Assembly: GCA_964495345.1 (NCBI GenBank)
Contig: CAZBVV010000082.1
Coordinates: 1-7,813 of the forward strand
Reading direction: 5' to 3'
From: UBA1081 sp964495345
GTDB lineage: Bacteria > Bacillota > Clostridia > Oscillospirales > Acutalibacteraceae
DNA: 7,813 bases
Each line of letters starts with the position of its first letter. Within the stretch, counting starts at the first letter, position 1. The notes beneath the pieces are model-generated. The model was not told where the DNA came from and did not search any database. It saw only the letters and a program-made list of their open reading frames with translations. Shown here piece after piece: positions 1 to 6,795 of this stretch. Position numbers and translations under genes: made by a program.

Positions 1-575
1 TGCACTCTGCCGAACAATACGCTGTCAATCAGTATACCGCAGGGCTGATTCTGCTCAATTACCGCACAGCCTGCCGCCGTGGCAGTTCTCTGTGCTGTGG
101 GTGAACGCTGACCTCCGTATTCAAGGGGGAATCTGAACTGTTTTTCTGCAGAACAGAAGTGCGATGATGTGGATGCCGCCACAACTCTTGCCGCACCTGT
201 GTCAACAAATACAGACGCTGTTGCAAGGGATAACGCCATTGTTGAACAAGCTCCGTAAATGCCTAAAAACGGTATATTCATATCCTTTATGCCGAACGTT
301 GAACCTGTGCATTGGTTAAGCAGATCGCCTGCAAACAGAATATCAATATCATCGGGTGTTTTTCCCGATTTTTTTATTGCAATTTCAACGGCTTTTTTGT
401 GAAGTTCACTTTCGGCTTTTTCCCATGTGTCCTGACCTATGCCGTCATCGGGATACAAAAAATCAAATTCCGATGCAAGAGGTCCTTCGCTCTCAGCTTT
501 TGCACCTACTGCCGCAGAACCTATAATTCCTGTGTTTCCCGACAGCTTGATTGTATATCTTCCTGTTCTTTCCAC
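1..575 (-). CDS. spoVAD: SpoVAD, stage V sporulation protein AD (5' part, runs off the left edge)
   Basis: SpoVAD is a thiolase-fold protein of the SpoVA channel that binds dipicolinic acid and moves it into the developing spore. About 191 residues are visible of a family length near 335-340. Seen in the translation: an N-terminal strand (GRYTIKLSG), EGPLASEF near residues 30-37, AGDLLNQ near 82-88, the thiolase-like turn GACST at 108-112 with Cys110, and FRFPLEYGGQR near 148-157, all recognisable SpoVAD blocks. The start is a choice: GTG at 575 has GGTG seven bases upstream and gives the best family N-terminus, while GTG at 584 and TTG at 587 are in frame and possible. In many spore formers spoVAC lies just upstream of spoVAD, but here the upstream neighbour is a divergent peptidase gene, so spoVAD leads its own unit. 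A candidate forespore promoter lies about 50 bases upstream. Confidence 0.93.
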   Translation of the reverse strand, partial: MERTGRYTIKLSGNTGIIGSAAVGAKAESEGPLASEFDFLYPDDGIGQDTWEKAESELHKKAVEIAIKKSGKTPDDIDILFAGDLLNQCTGSTFGIKDMNIPFLGIYGACSTMALSLATASVFVDTGAARVVAASTSSHFCSAEKQFRFPLEYGGQRSPTAQRTATAAGCAVIEQNQPCGILIDSVLFGRV

Positions 576-625
576 TTTAATCACCAAAAAAATAATTTCA
601 TCATTATTTTTAGTCAATAAAAAGA

Positions 626-655
626 TAATATGCACTTGTAAATTTTTTTGTATTA
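626..655 (-). promoter_or_regulatory. Candidate sigma-G/sigma-F type (forespore) promoter of spoVAD
   Basis: Reading the minus strand, TAATA (651-655) is separated by 18 bases from CATATTA (626-632). The forespore sigma-G consensus is roughly GHATR, 18 bases, CATWHTA. The -10 is a full match and the -35 matches at four of five bases. The start point would fall near 619, about 45 bases before the GTG start. spoVA genes are known sigma-G targets, so the assignment fits the gene, but in such AT-rich DNA a chance match is possible. Confidence 0.5.
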
Positions 656-677
656 TGTTAAAATTTTGTTGTAATAT
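648..677 (+). promoter_or_regulatory. Possible vegetative promoter of the M28 peptidase gene
   Basis: TTGTAT (648-653) and TAATAT (672-677) are spaced 18 bases apart, about 30 bases before the start codon. It overlaps the -35 of the divergent spoVAD promoter candidate. Both boxes are imperfect, so this is a tentative call. Confidence 0.35.
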
Positions 678-706
678 ATTAAAATAAATGTTAAGGAGCA
701 TTTTTA

Positions 707-1951
707 ATGAACTTTAAAGAGCTGATAAAAGATGCAAAGAAATGTGTTTCCGGCTGTACACAGTATTCTGTTGATGCCATAAATTATATTTGTAAAGAGA
801 TAGGTCCCCGTCCTTGCGGCGACGAAAAGGAGAAAAAAGCACAGGAATATATGATGGAAAGCCTTAAAGAATATGCTGATTCTGTTGGCAGAGAAACTTA
901 TGATGTTCATCCTGAGGCATTTATGTCCTTTGTGCCGATTGCAGGTTCATGTCTGCTTGGTTCAACCGTTTGCAATATTGCAGGTGCTTTAAAAAACAAA
1001 AAGCTTGCAGGTGCATCATTCGGTTTTATTGGTGCTGCACTTTCGGGTATCGTCGGCGAATTTGTACTTTATAAGGAGATGCTTGACCCTCTTTTTAAAA
1101 AGAAAGAGTCAGGTAATGTTATTGCGGTAAGAAAAGCAAAAGGCGAAACAAAACGCAGAATTATTATTTCCGGTCATACGGATTCGGCTCCCGAATGGAC
1201 TTATACATATAAGTTAGGCTCTCACGGTGTTACTGCTGTTGCAGGCTATGCTATTGCAGGACTTGCATATACTATTGCAACATCAGCAGTTGTTCTTAAA
1301 TCAAAGAATAAAAATCTTGCAAAAGGAATGAGTCTTGGTCAGCTTGCGTTTGTGCCTGCATACGGATTGCTTTATAAATTCACAAATCACAAAAAATATG
1401 TTCCCGGTGCGGTTGATAACCTTACGGGATGCTACGTTGCCGCATCCGTGCTTAAATTCCTTGAGGAAAATGACATAAGATTTGAAAACACAGAGGTTAT
1501 TGCCGCTATGGTGGGCGGCGAAGAAGCAGGACTTCGAGGCTCAAAGGCATTCTTTAAAGCTCATCCGGAATTTGACGGCTCAGACGGTGTTGAAACCGTG
1601 TTTATGTCCTTTGATACTCTGCGTGATGCAGAATTTATGACCATTTACAATAAGGATATGAGTGGTACGGTCAATAATGATGCAAGAGCTTGTGCACTTA
1701 TGCAGAATGCGGCAAAGAAGGTCGGACTTGACGTACCCTTCGGAACAGTACCTCTCGGTGCAACAGATGCCGCCGCCGCTTCACAGGCAGGAGTACCTGC
1801 TGCAAGCTTTGTTGCGATGGATCCCGCACCTGCAAGATATTATCATACAAGAATTGATGATGCGGATATTCTCATTCCCGAAGTTATTGAGCAATCAATC
1901 GATCTGGCAATACAGACTGTGTTTGACTTTGATGAAAACGGCTTAAAATAA
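707..1951 (+). CDS. M28-family zinc peptidase with membrane segments inserted in the catalytic domain
   Basis: The 414-residue protein carries the full set of M28 (aminopeptidase Y/S family) di-zinc ligands in the usual order: His157-x-Asp159 in SGHTDS, bridging Asp237 in GAVDNLTG, Glu272-Glu273 in GGEEAG, Asp303 in SFDTLRD, and His380 in YYHTRIDD. It probably removes N-terminal amino acids or cleaves small peptides; the substrate is unknown. No N-terminal signal peptide is seen. Hydrophobic stretches lie near 74-94, 101-122, 174-197 and 207-223. The last two sit between HxD and the bridging Asp, which are normally only about ten residues apart in soluble M28 enzymes, so the enzyme is probably membrane-bound. 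AAGGAG at 693-698, eight bases before ATG, fixes the start. The gene stands alone between a divergent spoVAD and its own terminator. The fold assignment is strong and the membrane topology is inferred. Confidence 0.9.
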   Translation: MNFKELIKDAKKCVSGCTQYSVDAINYICKEIGPRPCGDEKEKKAQEYMMESLKEYADSVGRETYDVHPEAFMSFVPIAGSCLLGSTVCNIAGALKNKKLAGASFGFIGAALSGIVGEFVLYKEMLDPLFKKKESGNVIAVRKAKGETKRRIIISGHTDSAPEWTYTYKLGSHGVTAVAGYAIAGLAYTIATSAVVLKSKNKNLAKGMSLGQLAFVPAYGLLYKFTNHKKYVPGAVDNLTGCYVAASVLKFLEENDIRFENTEVIAAMVGGEEAGLRGSKAFFKAHPEFDGSDGVETVFMSFDTLRDAEFMTIYNKDMSGTVNNDARACALMQNAAKKVGLDVPFGTVPLGATDAAAASQAGVPAASFVAMDPAPARYYHTRIDDADILIPEVIEQSIDLAIQTVFDFDENGLK

Positions 1952-1959
1952 ATAATATT

Positions 1960-1992
1960 TAATCTGTCGGTGAATCCGGCAGATTAATTTTT
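1960..1992 (+). terminator. Intrinsic terminator after the M28 peptidase gene
   Basis: An 11-bp stem (TAATCTGTCGG paired with CCGGCAGATTA, one G-U pair) closes a TGAAT loop and is followed two bases later by five T. It begins nine bases after the stop codon. The A/T-rich outer stem could also work on the opposite strand. Confidence 0.85.
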
Positions 1993-2153
1993 GCAATAAA
2001 ACGGTTTTTCCGGTGCGTCTGCTTTCAGTTGGTGTAGGGTAAATCGGCAGGACATATATCATGTAAAGACTCACCACTAAGTATTTGTCTTTTGTGATTT
2101 ATAAAATTAATCTTACTGTATTTTTTATGTTATTCCGGATATTTGTTTTTTAT
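1993..2153. other. Spacer with no recognised gene between the terminator and the araB promoter
   Basis: I see no coding signal here. The first 100 bases are less AT-rich than the rest of the spacer and contain short complementary segments (ACAT/ATGT around 2052-2064, AAAGAC/GTCTTT around 2065-2092), but no known riboswitch or T-box motif. It may be an old degraded sequence or an unrecognised RNA; I cannot tell. Confidence 0.4.
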
Positions 2154-2182
2154 TTGGTATTAATTTAGTGAAAAACTATAAT
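2154..2182 (+). promoter_or_regulatory. Near-consensus sigma-A promoter of araB
   Basis: TTGGTA (2154-2159), a 17-base spacer and a perfect TATAAT (2177-2182). Transcription would start near 2189 and leave a leader of about 110 bases before araB, in which the two candidate operator-like repeats lie. Confidence 0.65.
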
Positions 2183-2219
2183 TCATTGTGCAAAATCAAC
2201 AATATAAAATCTATTTCAT

Positions 2220-2236
2220 TATTGAATCGGTCAATA
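2220..2236. promoter_or_regulatory. Palindrome in the araB leader, possible operator
   Basis: TATTGA and TCAATA form a perfect inverted repeat around the five bases ATCGG. It lies about 30 bases downstream of the predicted start point, where a repressor could block transcription. It does not match the Bacillus AraR site or the CcpA cre consensus as I know them, so no regulator is assigned. Confidence 0.35.
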
Positions 2237-2246
2237 GATAATCACA

Positions 2247-2266
2247 GTTAAAATATGTTAAAATAT
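2247..2266. repeat. Perfect 10-base tandem duplication in the araB leader
   Basis: GTTAAAATAT occurs twice with no gap (2247-2256 and 2257-2266), about 35 bases before the araB start. The 10-base period places both copies on the same helix face, which suits a pair of regulator sites, but low-complexity AT sequence is an alternative. Confidence 0.5.
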
Positions 2267-2300
2267 GATGAAAATTTATATTTGAATTGAGGCGTTTTTT

Positions 2301-3968
2301 ATGAGTAAATATGTAATCGGCGTTGACTACGGCACGCTTTCAGGCAGAGCTGTAATTGTTGATGCAAACACAGGCGAAGAAAAGGCAAGTGCCGTATATG
2401 AGTATCCCCACGCCGTTATGGACGAGTATCTTCCCAACGGCACAAAGCTCGGTACTGACTGGGCATTGGAGCATCCTCAGGATTATCTTGATGTTCTTGC
2501 TCACACAATTCCCGAAGTACTTGAAAAAAGCGGAATTTCAGCAGATGATGTTATAGGTGTAGGTACTGACTTCACAGCTTGCACTCTCATTCCCGTAAAA
2601 GCAGACGGAACACCCCTTTGTCTTATGCCTGAATATGAGCATAATCCTCATGCATATGTTAAACTCTGGAAGCATCATGCCGCACAGGACGAAGCTAATA
2701 AGCTCAACGAAATTGCCGCCGCAAGAGGTGAGAAGTGGCTTGACAACTACGGCGGAAAAATCTCTTCCGAGTGGGCTATTCCGAAAATATGGCAGATTCT
2801 TGATGAAGCTCCCGAAATCTATGATGCGGCTGACACATTCATCGAGGCTGCTGACTGGATTGTATGGCAGCTTTGCGGAAATGAAACAAGAAACTCCTGT
2901 ACTGCAGGTTACAAAGAGCTTTGGAATAAAACAACAGGCTATCCATCAAAGGATTTCTTCAAGGCACTTGACCCAAGACTTGAAAATGTTATTGAGGATA
3001 AATTAGGCACAGAGATTATGCCTTTAGGCTCAAAAGCGGGCGAAATTACAGAAAAAGCTGCAGCTTTAACAGGTCTTAAAGTTGGTACCGCCGTTGCTGT
3101 CGGTAATGTTGACGCTCATGTATGCGTTCCCGCAGTCGGTATTGACGGTCCCGGTAAAGTTCTTGCAATTATGGGCACGTCCACCTGTCATATGCTCATG
3201 GGTGAGGAAGAAAAGCAGGTTCCCGGTATGTGCGGTGTTGTTGCAGACGGTATTATGCCCGGATTCTACGGTTATGAGGCAGGTCAGAGCTGTGTAGGCG
3301 ACCATTTTGCATGGTTTATTGATAACTGTCTTCCTAAAGAATATTATGATGAAGCCGAAAAGGCAGGTATGAATATACACAAGTATCTCCGTTCAAAGGC
3401 AGAAGCACAGAAACCCGGCGAAAGCGGTCTTCTTGCCCTTGATTGGTGGAACGGTAACAGGAGTGTGCTTGTTGACGTTGACCTTACAGGTATGCTTATC
3501 GGCATGACTCTTACAACAAAGCCCGAAGAGATTTACAGAGCTTTGATTGAAGCTACCGCATACGGCACAAGAGAAATTATTGAAAACTACCGCAGAAACG
3601 GTGTTCCTGTTGAGGAATTTTATGCATCGGGCGGTATCAGTCAGAAAGACCCCATGACAATGCAGATTTATGCAGACGTGCTTAAAATGCCTGTTAAAAT
3701 TGCAGGTTCTATGCAAGGTCCTGCTCTCGGCAGTGCAATTTTCGGTGCAGTTGCCGCAGGTGCAGATAAGGGCGGATATGACAGCGTGTTTGACGCCGCA
3801 AGAGCTATGGGAAGCATTAAGAATGTTGTTTATACACCCATTAAGGAAAATTCAGATATTTACGACAAACTTTTTGCAGAGTATCAGATTCTTCACGACT
3901 ATTTCGGCAGAGGCGAAAATGATGTTATGAAGAGATTGAAAAAGATTAAGATTGAGCAGAGAGGATAA
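2301..3968 (+). CDS. araB: L-ribulokinase AraB
   Basis: AraB phosphorylates L-ribulose with ATP to L-ribulose 5-phosphate, the second step of L-arabinose breakdown, in the cytoplasm. At 555 residues it has the normal length for the family (about 555-565) and the FGGY-kinase layout: the N-terminal phosphate-binding turn GVDYGTLSGR (7-16), TDFTACT (89-95), the likely catalytic Asp271 in GNVDAHV, MGTSTCHM (291-298) at the ATP site, and the C-terminal FGGY block ASGGISQKDP (442-451) with GPALGSA near 473-479. GAGG at 2289-2292 supports the start. A strong promoter lies upstream and a sugar symporter downstream. araA and araD are absent from the window. The stop codon is formed at the edge of an inserted element; without that insert the frame would run eight codons further and end in an ATGA overlap with the symporter. 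Confidence 0.96.
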   Translation: MSKYVIGVDYGTLSGRAVIVDANTGEEKASAVYEYPHAVMDEYLPNGTKLGTDWALEHPQDYLDVLAHTIPEVLEKSGISADDVIGVGTDFTACTLIPVKADGTPLCLMPEYEHNPHAYVKLWKHHAAQDEANKLNEIAAARGEKWLDNYGGKISSEWAIPKIWQILDEAPEIYDAADTFIEAADWIVWQLCGNETRNSCTAGYKELWNKTTGYPSKDFFKALDPRLENVIEDKLGTEIMPLGSKAGEITEKAAALTGLKVGTAVAVGNVDAHVCVPAVGIDGPGKVLAIMGTSTCHMLMGEEEKQVPGMCGVVADGIMPGFYGYEAGQSCVGDHFAWFIDNCLPKEYYDEAEKAGMNIHKYLRSKAEAQKPGESGLLALDWWNGNRSVLVDVDLTGMLIGMTLTTKPEEIYRALIEATAYGTREIIENYRRNGVPVEEFYASGGISQKDPMTMQIYADVLKMPVKIAGSMQGPALGSAIFGAVAAGADKGGYDSVFDAARAMGSIKNVVYTPIKENSDIYDKLFAEYQILHDYFGRGENDVMKRLKKIKIEQRG

Positions 3969-3978
3969 ACAATAATTT

Positions 3979-4013
3979 AATTCATAATTCAAAATGCATA
4001 ATGCATAATTAAT
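3979..4013. repeat. Left heptad array of element 1
   Basis: Five consecutive 7-base units: AATTCAT, AATTCAA, AATGCAT, AATGCAT, AATTAAT. The array starts on the last base of the terminal inverted repeat. Confidence 0.75.
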
Positions 4014-4083
4014 TTAAATTGAAAATTGTGCGTAATGCCAGGATTATTAGAATTATAATCGGTTTAAAAGGTGAAGCCTTTTC

Positions 4084-4118
4084 TTTAATTATGAATTATG
4101 CATTATACATTATGCATT
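4084..4118. repeat. Right heptad array of element 1
   Basis: Read on the minus strand from the outside in, the units are AATGCAT, AATGTAT, AATGCAT, AATTCAT, AATTAAA. They are largely complementary to the left array. Confidence 0.75.
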
Positions 4119-4155
4119 AATAAATTATTGTTTATCGAAAGGGTGGTTTTTCATT

Positions 4156-5574
4156 ATGAGTAAGTCGGCAATCCAATGGCAGACGTCCCTTAAAGAGCGA
4201 AATTCCTATCTTGTATATTTTACAGGGCAGAATGTATTTTATTTTCTTGTAGCCAATTTCCTTACAACCTATCTTATGATGACGGGCATTGATATGGTAA
4301 AAGCAAGTGCTGTCGTTATGATTGTTAAGGTATGGGATGCAATAAATGATGCTCTTTTCGGTGCGTTGTTTGATAAAATTAAATTTAAAAACGGGCAGAA
4401 ATGCTTGCCTTGGGTAAGAATATCTACAGTTCTTATTCCCGTTGCATCAGTTCTGCTGTTTGCAATCCCCACCGCATCAAGTGAAACAGTAAAGCTTATC
4501 TGGTTCGGTGTTGCATACTTATTGTGGGATACGGCTTACACAATCTGTGATGTTCCCATTTATACAATGGTTACGACAATCACGTCAAATCTCGACGAGC
4601 GTAATGCACTTATGGCAAGACGCCAGATTTTAAGCGGACTGGGGCTTGTTATAATTACCGTTGCGTTTACAGTTCTTCCGGGAGAATATATAGGCTTGAG
4701 CTACACATGGACTGTTGTTATTGTATCTCTTCTTGCTGCAGCATTGATGATACCTATCGGTATTATCGGTAAAGAGAGAAATTACGTTCCCTCAGCCAAC
4801 GATGAAAGCTTTACAATGAAAGAGATGTTCTCATATCTCTTTAAAAACAAATATCTTCTTATTTTCTACGGTGCATACATAGTTGCAAACGCCTGTCTCA
4901 CAAACAGTTCTCTGAACATTGTAGCCTCCTATTACCTTTTCGGTAATTCAATGTTCAGTTTGATTATAGGTGCAATTACTACCGTACCGCAGTTTATAGC
5001 TGCCCTCGTTGTACCTGCACTTGTTCGGAAATTCGACAAGTTTAAGGTATATTTCTGGAGTAATGTGGCTATGATTGTAACAGGACTGTTAATATTTGTC
5101 GGCGGTTATGAGAATATTATATTCTTTGTTATTCTTACTGTTGTGCGTTCAGTTCCAACGGCAATTATCGGCATTATGAATTTCATGTTCACACCCGACT
5201 GTGCAGAATACGGCAAATTCAAAACAGGTACCGAAGCAAAAGGTATTACGTTTGCAATACAGACGTTCTCCGTAAAAATTGCGGCTGCGATTGCCACATC
5301 TTTGAGCATGTTTGTCCTTGGTTGCTTCGGCTGGCAAGAGGTTACAGCTTCAAGCTTTGAGGAGCTTGCATCAATGGGTATTGTTCAGACTCCTGAGGCA
5401 ATTAAAGGCTTGTGGATAACATATGCTCTTATTCCCGTGCTGGGCTATCTGTTCTCTATGGGCTTGTATATATTCTACAAGCTCAACGATAAGGATGTGG
5501 AGATAATGGCAAAATGCAACAGCGGTGAAATCACAAGAGAAGAAGCCGAAAATCAGCTTTCAAGAAAGTATTGA
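4156..5574 (+). CDS. GPH-family sugar:cation symporter (MFS_2)
   Basis: A 472-residue inner-membrane transporter of the glycoside-pentoside-hexuronide family (the MelB/XynB/GusB type of the MFS), taking up a sugar with H+ or Na+. Seen: a short polar N-terminus, roughly twelve hydrophobic segments, the helix-2/loop motif with Asp61 in WDAINDALFGALFDK (60-74), CDVPIYTM (131-138) followed by DERNALMARRQ (147-157), and the typical helix-11 entry TPDCAEYGKFKTGTEAKG (346-363). The C-terminus ends in a short cytoplasmic helix. Being next to araB, it most likely carries L-arabinose, L-ribulose or arabinosides; substrate cannot be read from sequence. GGGTGG at 4141-4146, nine bases before ATG, is the ribosome site and lies just outside the inserted element. 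A terminator follows eight bases after the stop. Confidence 0.92.
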   Translation: MSKSAIQWQTSLKERNSYLVYFTGQNVFYFLVANFLTTYLMMTGIDMVKASAVVMIVKVWDAINDALFGALFDKIKFKNGQKCLPWVRISTVLIPVASVLLFAIPTASSETVKLIWFGVAYLLWDTAYTICDVPIYTMVTTITSNLDERNALMARRQILSGLGLVIITVAFTVLPGEYIGLSYTWTVVIVSLLAAALMIPIGIIGKERNYVPSANDESFTMKEMFSYLFKNKYLLIFYGAYIVANACLTNSSLNIVASYYLFGNSMFSLIIGAITTVPQFIAALVVPALVRKFDKFKVYFWSNVAMIVTGLLIFVGGYENIIFFVILTVVRSVPTAIIGIMNFMFTPDCAEYGKFKTGTEAKGITFAIQTFSVKIAAAIATSLSMFVLGCFGWQEVTASSFEELASMGIVQTPEAIKGLWITYALIPVLGYLFSMGLYIFYKLNDKDVEIMAKCNSGEITREEAENQLSRKY

Positions 5575-5582
5575 TAATTTAT

Positions 5583-5611
5583 GGGACTGCACAAGACAGT
5601 CCCGTTTTTTT
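5583..5611 (+). terminator. Intrinsic terminator closing the araB-symporter unit
   Basis: GGGACTG (5583-5589) pairs perfectly with CAGTCCC (5597-5603) around a 7-base loop, followed by G and seven T. It lies inside the open 5' extension of the next reading frame, which argues that the next gene starts later, at 5681. Confidence 0.92.
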
Positions 5612-5656
5612 ACAAAATCTTTACTATTTTTTTATTTTATCATTTCATTTACCCTT

Positions 5657-5662
5657 TATAAT
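5657..5662 (+). promoter_or_regulatory. Possible -10 box of the C39 peptidase gene
   Basis: A perfect TATAAT lies 18 bases before the ATG, after the preceding terminator. The best-spaced -35 (ATTTTA at 5634-5639) is poor, and the leader would be only about 12 bases long, so the call is weak. Confidence 0.35.
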
Positions 5663-5680
5663 TGTAATCGGGTGAGGAAT

Positions 5681-6679
5681 ATGTTAAAGAATAAAATTAC
5701 AGCATTATTGTTAGCAACCACAATAATTTTTGCGTCGTTATCGGCAATTTTAGGGTATAACATGATAAATCTGTCACGCAGAAACAGTTTTTCAAAAAAT
5801 ATCAATCTTGACAGTAATTATTTCTTTGCCGATTATGAAGAAAATATTGCACCGGCTGATGAATATTATGAGGCAGAAAGTATAGCCGAATACGCAGACA
5901 CTTATACTCAGGAGCGTGATATTTTTACCGAAGAGGTGGTTATTCTTAATGCGAACGGAATTGTTGACGACGAAAGCCTTAATCTTATATTGGAAACTCT
6001 TTCGCAACAGGGTTTAGCTGCAGCGGCTGTTCAGGCAAATCAGATTATCGGTAAACAATGGTTTATACCTGCGGAATACAGCTATGTTATTGACGTGCCT
6101 TATATTTCACAGGTTGGAATATTGCCCAACGGTTGTGAGGCTGTGTGTGCCGTTATGCTGCTGCATTATAATAATTTTGATATTGACCCCGTTTATTTTG
6201 TTGATAATTATCTTGAAAAAGGTGATGTGTACATCAAGTGGGGATGCCGATACGGACCCGATCCTAAAGAAGCTTACGCAGGTGATCCGAAAAGTGAAAA
6301 AGGCGGATGGGGTTGCTTTGCACCTGTTATAATAAAAGCACTTAATAAGTATCTCGGCGGTCAGATGTTTGCTAAAAATCTGACAGGGCTTACTCTTGAC
6401 GAACTTGCCCAGCAATACATATTGAACGGTATTCCCGTCGCCGTATGGGTAACTCAGGGAATGGAGGAGGTAGACAGCCTTTATCAATGGCAATCTTATG
6501 ACAAAAGCCAAACATTTCTTTACCCCGTACATGAGCATTGTATGGTATTTGCAGGCTTTGATGAAGATTATTATTACTTTTATGACCCGCTGAGTGATGA
6601 TGAATGTGTAAAATACGAAAAAAGCACAGCACAGAAACGCTTTGATTTTATGGGCAGACAGGCGGTAGCGTTGGTATAA
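5681..6679 (+). CDS. Secreted C39-like cysteine peptidase (Peptidase_C39_2 type)
   Basis: A 332-residue protein from ATG 5681. The frame is open back to 5525, but that extension would cross the preceding terminator and lacks a ribosome site; here GGGTGAGG (5670-5677) precedes the ATG at a rather short distance, and GTG 5672 is a less likely alternative. Residues 1-28 (MLKNK, then a hydrophobic run ending near LGYNM) look like a signal peptide or membrane anchor. Residues about 45-90 are acidic and Tyr-rich and probably form a linker. The papain-like domain spans about 135-332: Cys152 in PNGCEAVC, His286 in HEHCMVFAGFD, Asp302 in YFYDPL, with three further Cys (156, 189, 212). It would act outside the cell on peptides or the wall; the target is unknown. 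No ABC exporter or bacteriocin gene is adjacent, so a peptidase of bacteriocin export is unlikely. Confidence 0.85.
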   Translation: MLKNKITALLLATTIIFASLSAILGYNMINLSRRNSFSKNINLDSNYFFADYEENIAPADEYYEAESIAEYADTYTQERDIFTEEVVILNANGIVDDESLNLILETLSQQGLAAAAVQANQIIGKQWFIPAEYSYVIDVPYISQVGILPNGCEAVCAVMLLHYNNFDIDPVYFVDNYLEKGDVYIKWGCRYGPDPKEAYAGDPKSEKGGWGCFAPVIIKALNKYLGGQMFAKNLTGLTLDELAQQYILNGIPVAVWVTQGMEEVDSLYQWQSYDKSQTFLYPVHEHCMVFAGFDEDYYYFYDPLSDDECVKYEKSTAQKRFDFMGRQAVALV

Positions 6680-6689
6680 ATAATAATTT

Positions 6690-6724
6690 AATGTACAATG
6701 TACAATTTACAATGTACAATTAAT
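6690..6724. repeat. Left heptad array of element 2
   Basis: Five consecutive units: AATGTAC, AATGTAC, AATTTAC, AATGTAC, AATTAAT. The array starts on the last base of the inverted repeat and ends in the same AATTAAT as the left array of the first element. Confidence 0.75.
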
Positions 6725-6767
6725 TAACAATAAAAATGGGTTAAAGGGCGAAGCCCTTTCCACCATT

Positions 6768-6795
6768 GTACATTATACATTGTAAATTGTTAATT
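6768..6795. repeat. Right heptad array of element 2
   Basis: On the minus strand, outside in, the units are AATTAAC, AATTTAC, AATGTAT, AATGTAC. These can pair with the left array. Confidence 0.7.

Larger units (their letters stand above)
3968..4132. mobile_element. MITE-like element 1, with TA flanks, inserted in the araB stop codon
   Basis: A 165-base non-coding element with perfect 12-base inverted ends (AACAATAATTTA at 3968-3979, TAAATTATTGTT at 4121-4132) and TA on both sides (3966-3967, 4133-4134). This matches the TA target duplication of Tc1/mariner and IS630 transposases. Each arm has five 7-base units. The right-of-centre hairpin AAAAGGT-GAA-GCCTTTT (4066-4082, one U-G pair) is shared with the second copy. 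The arms are complementary over most of their length, so transcript or single strand could fold into a long hairpin inside the araB-symporter message. It encodes no protein, so any movement would need a transposase from elsewhere. A REP-like or terminator role is an alternative. Confidence 0.8.

Noticed and set aside
1943..2074. Minus-strand 43-codon frame from GTG 2074
   Set aside because: It runs through the peptidase terminator and into the 3' end of the peptidase gene, has no clear ribosome site of the AAGGAG type, and resembles no protein I recognise.
2223..2236. CcpA cre site before araB
   Set aside because: The sequence around the palindrome fails several fixed positions of the TGWAANCGNTNWCA consensus.
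4031..4059. Promoter inside element 1 based on TATAAT at 4054-4059
   Set aside because: No acceptable -35 at 16-18 bases upstream; TATAAT is frequent by chance in such AT-rich DNA.
3968..4132. CRISPR array, suggested by repeated short units in the elements
   Set aside because: The units are contiguous 7-mers without spacers, arranged as opposing arms of a hairpin, with no cas genes.
5525..5680. Longer start for the C39 peptidase gene at ATG 5525
   Set aside because: It would overlap the symporter by 50 bases and be translated across a strong intrinsic terminator. The ATG at 5681 has a ribosome site and begins a signal-peptide-like sequence.
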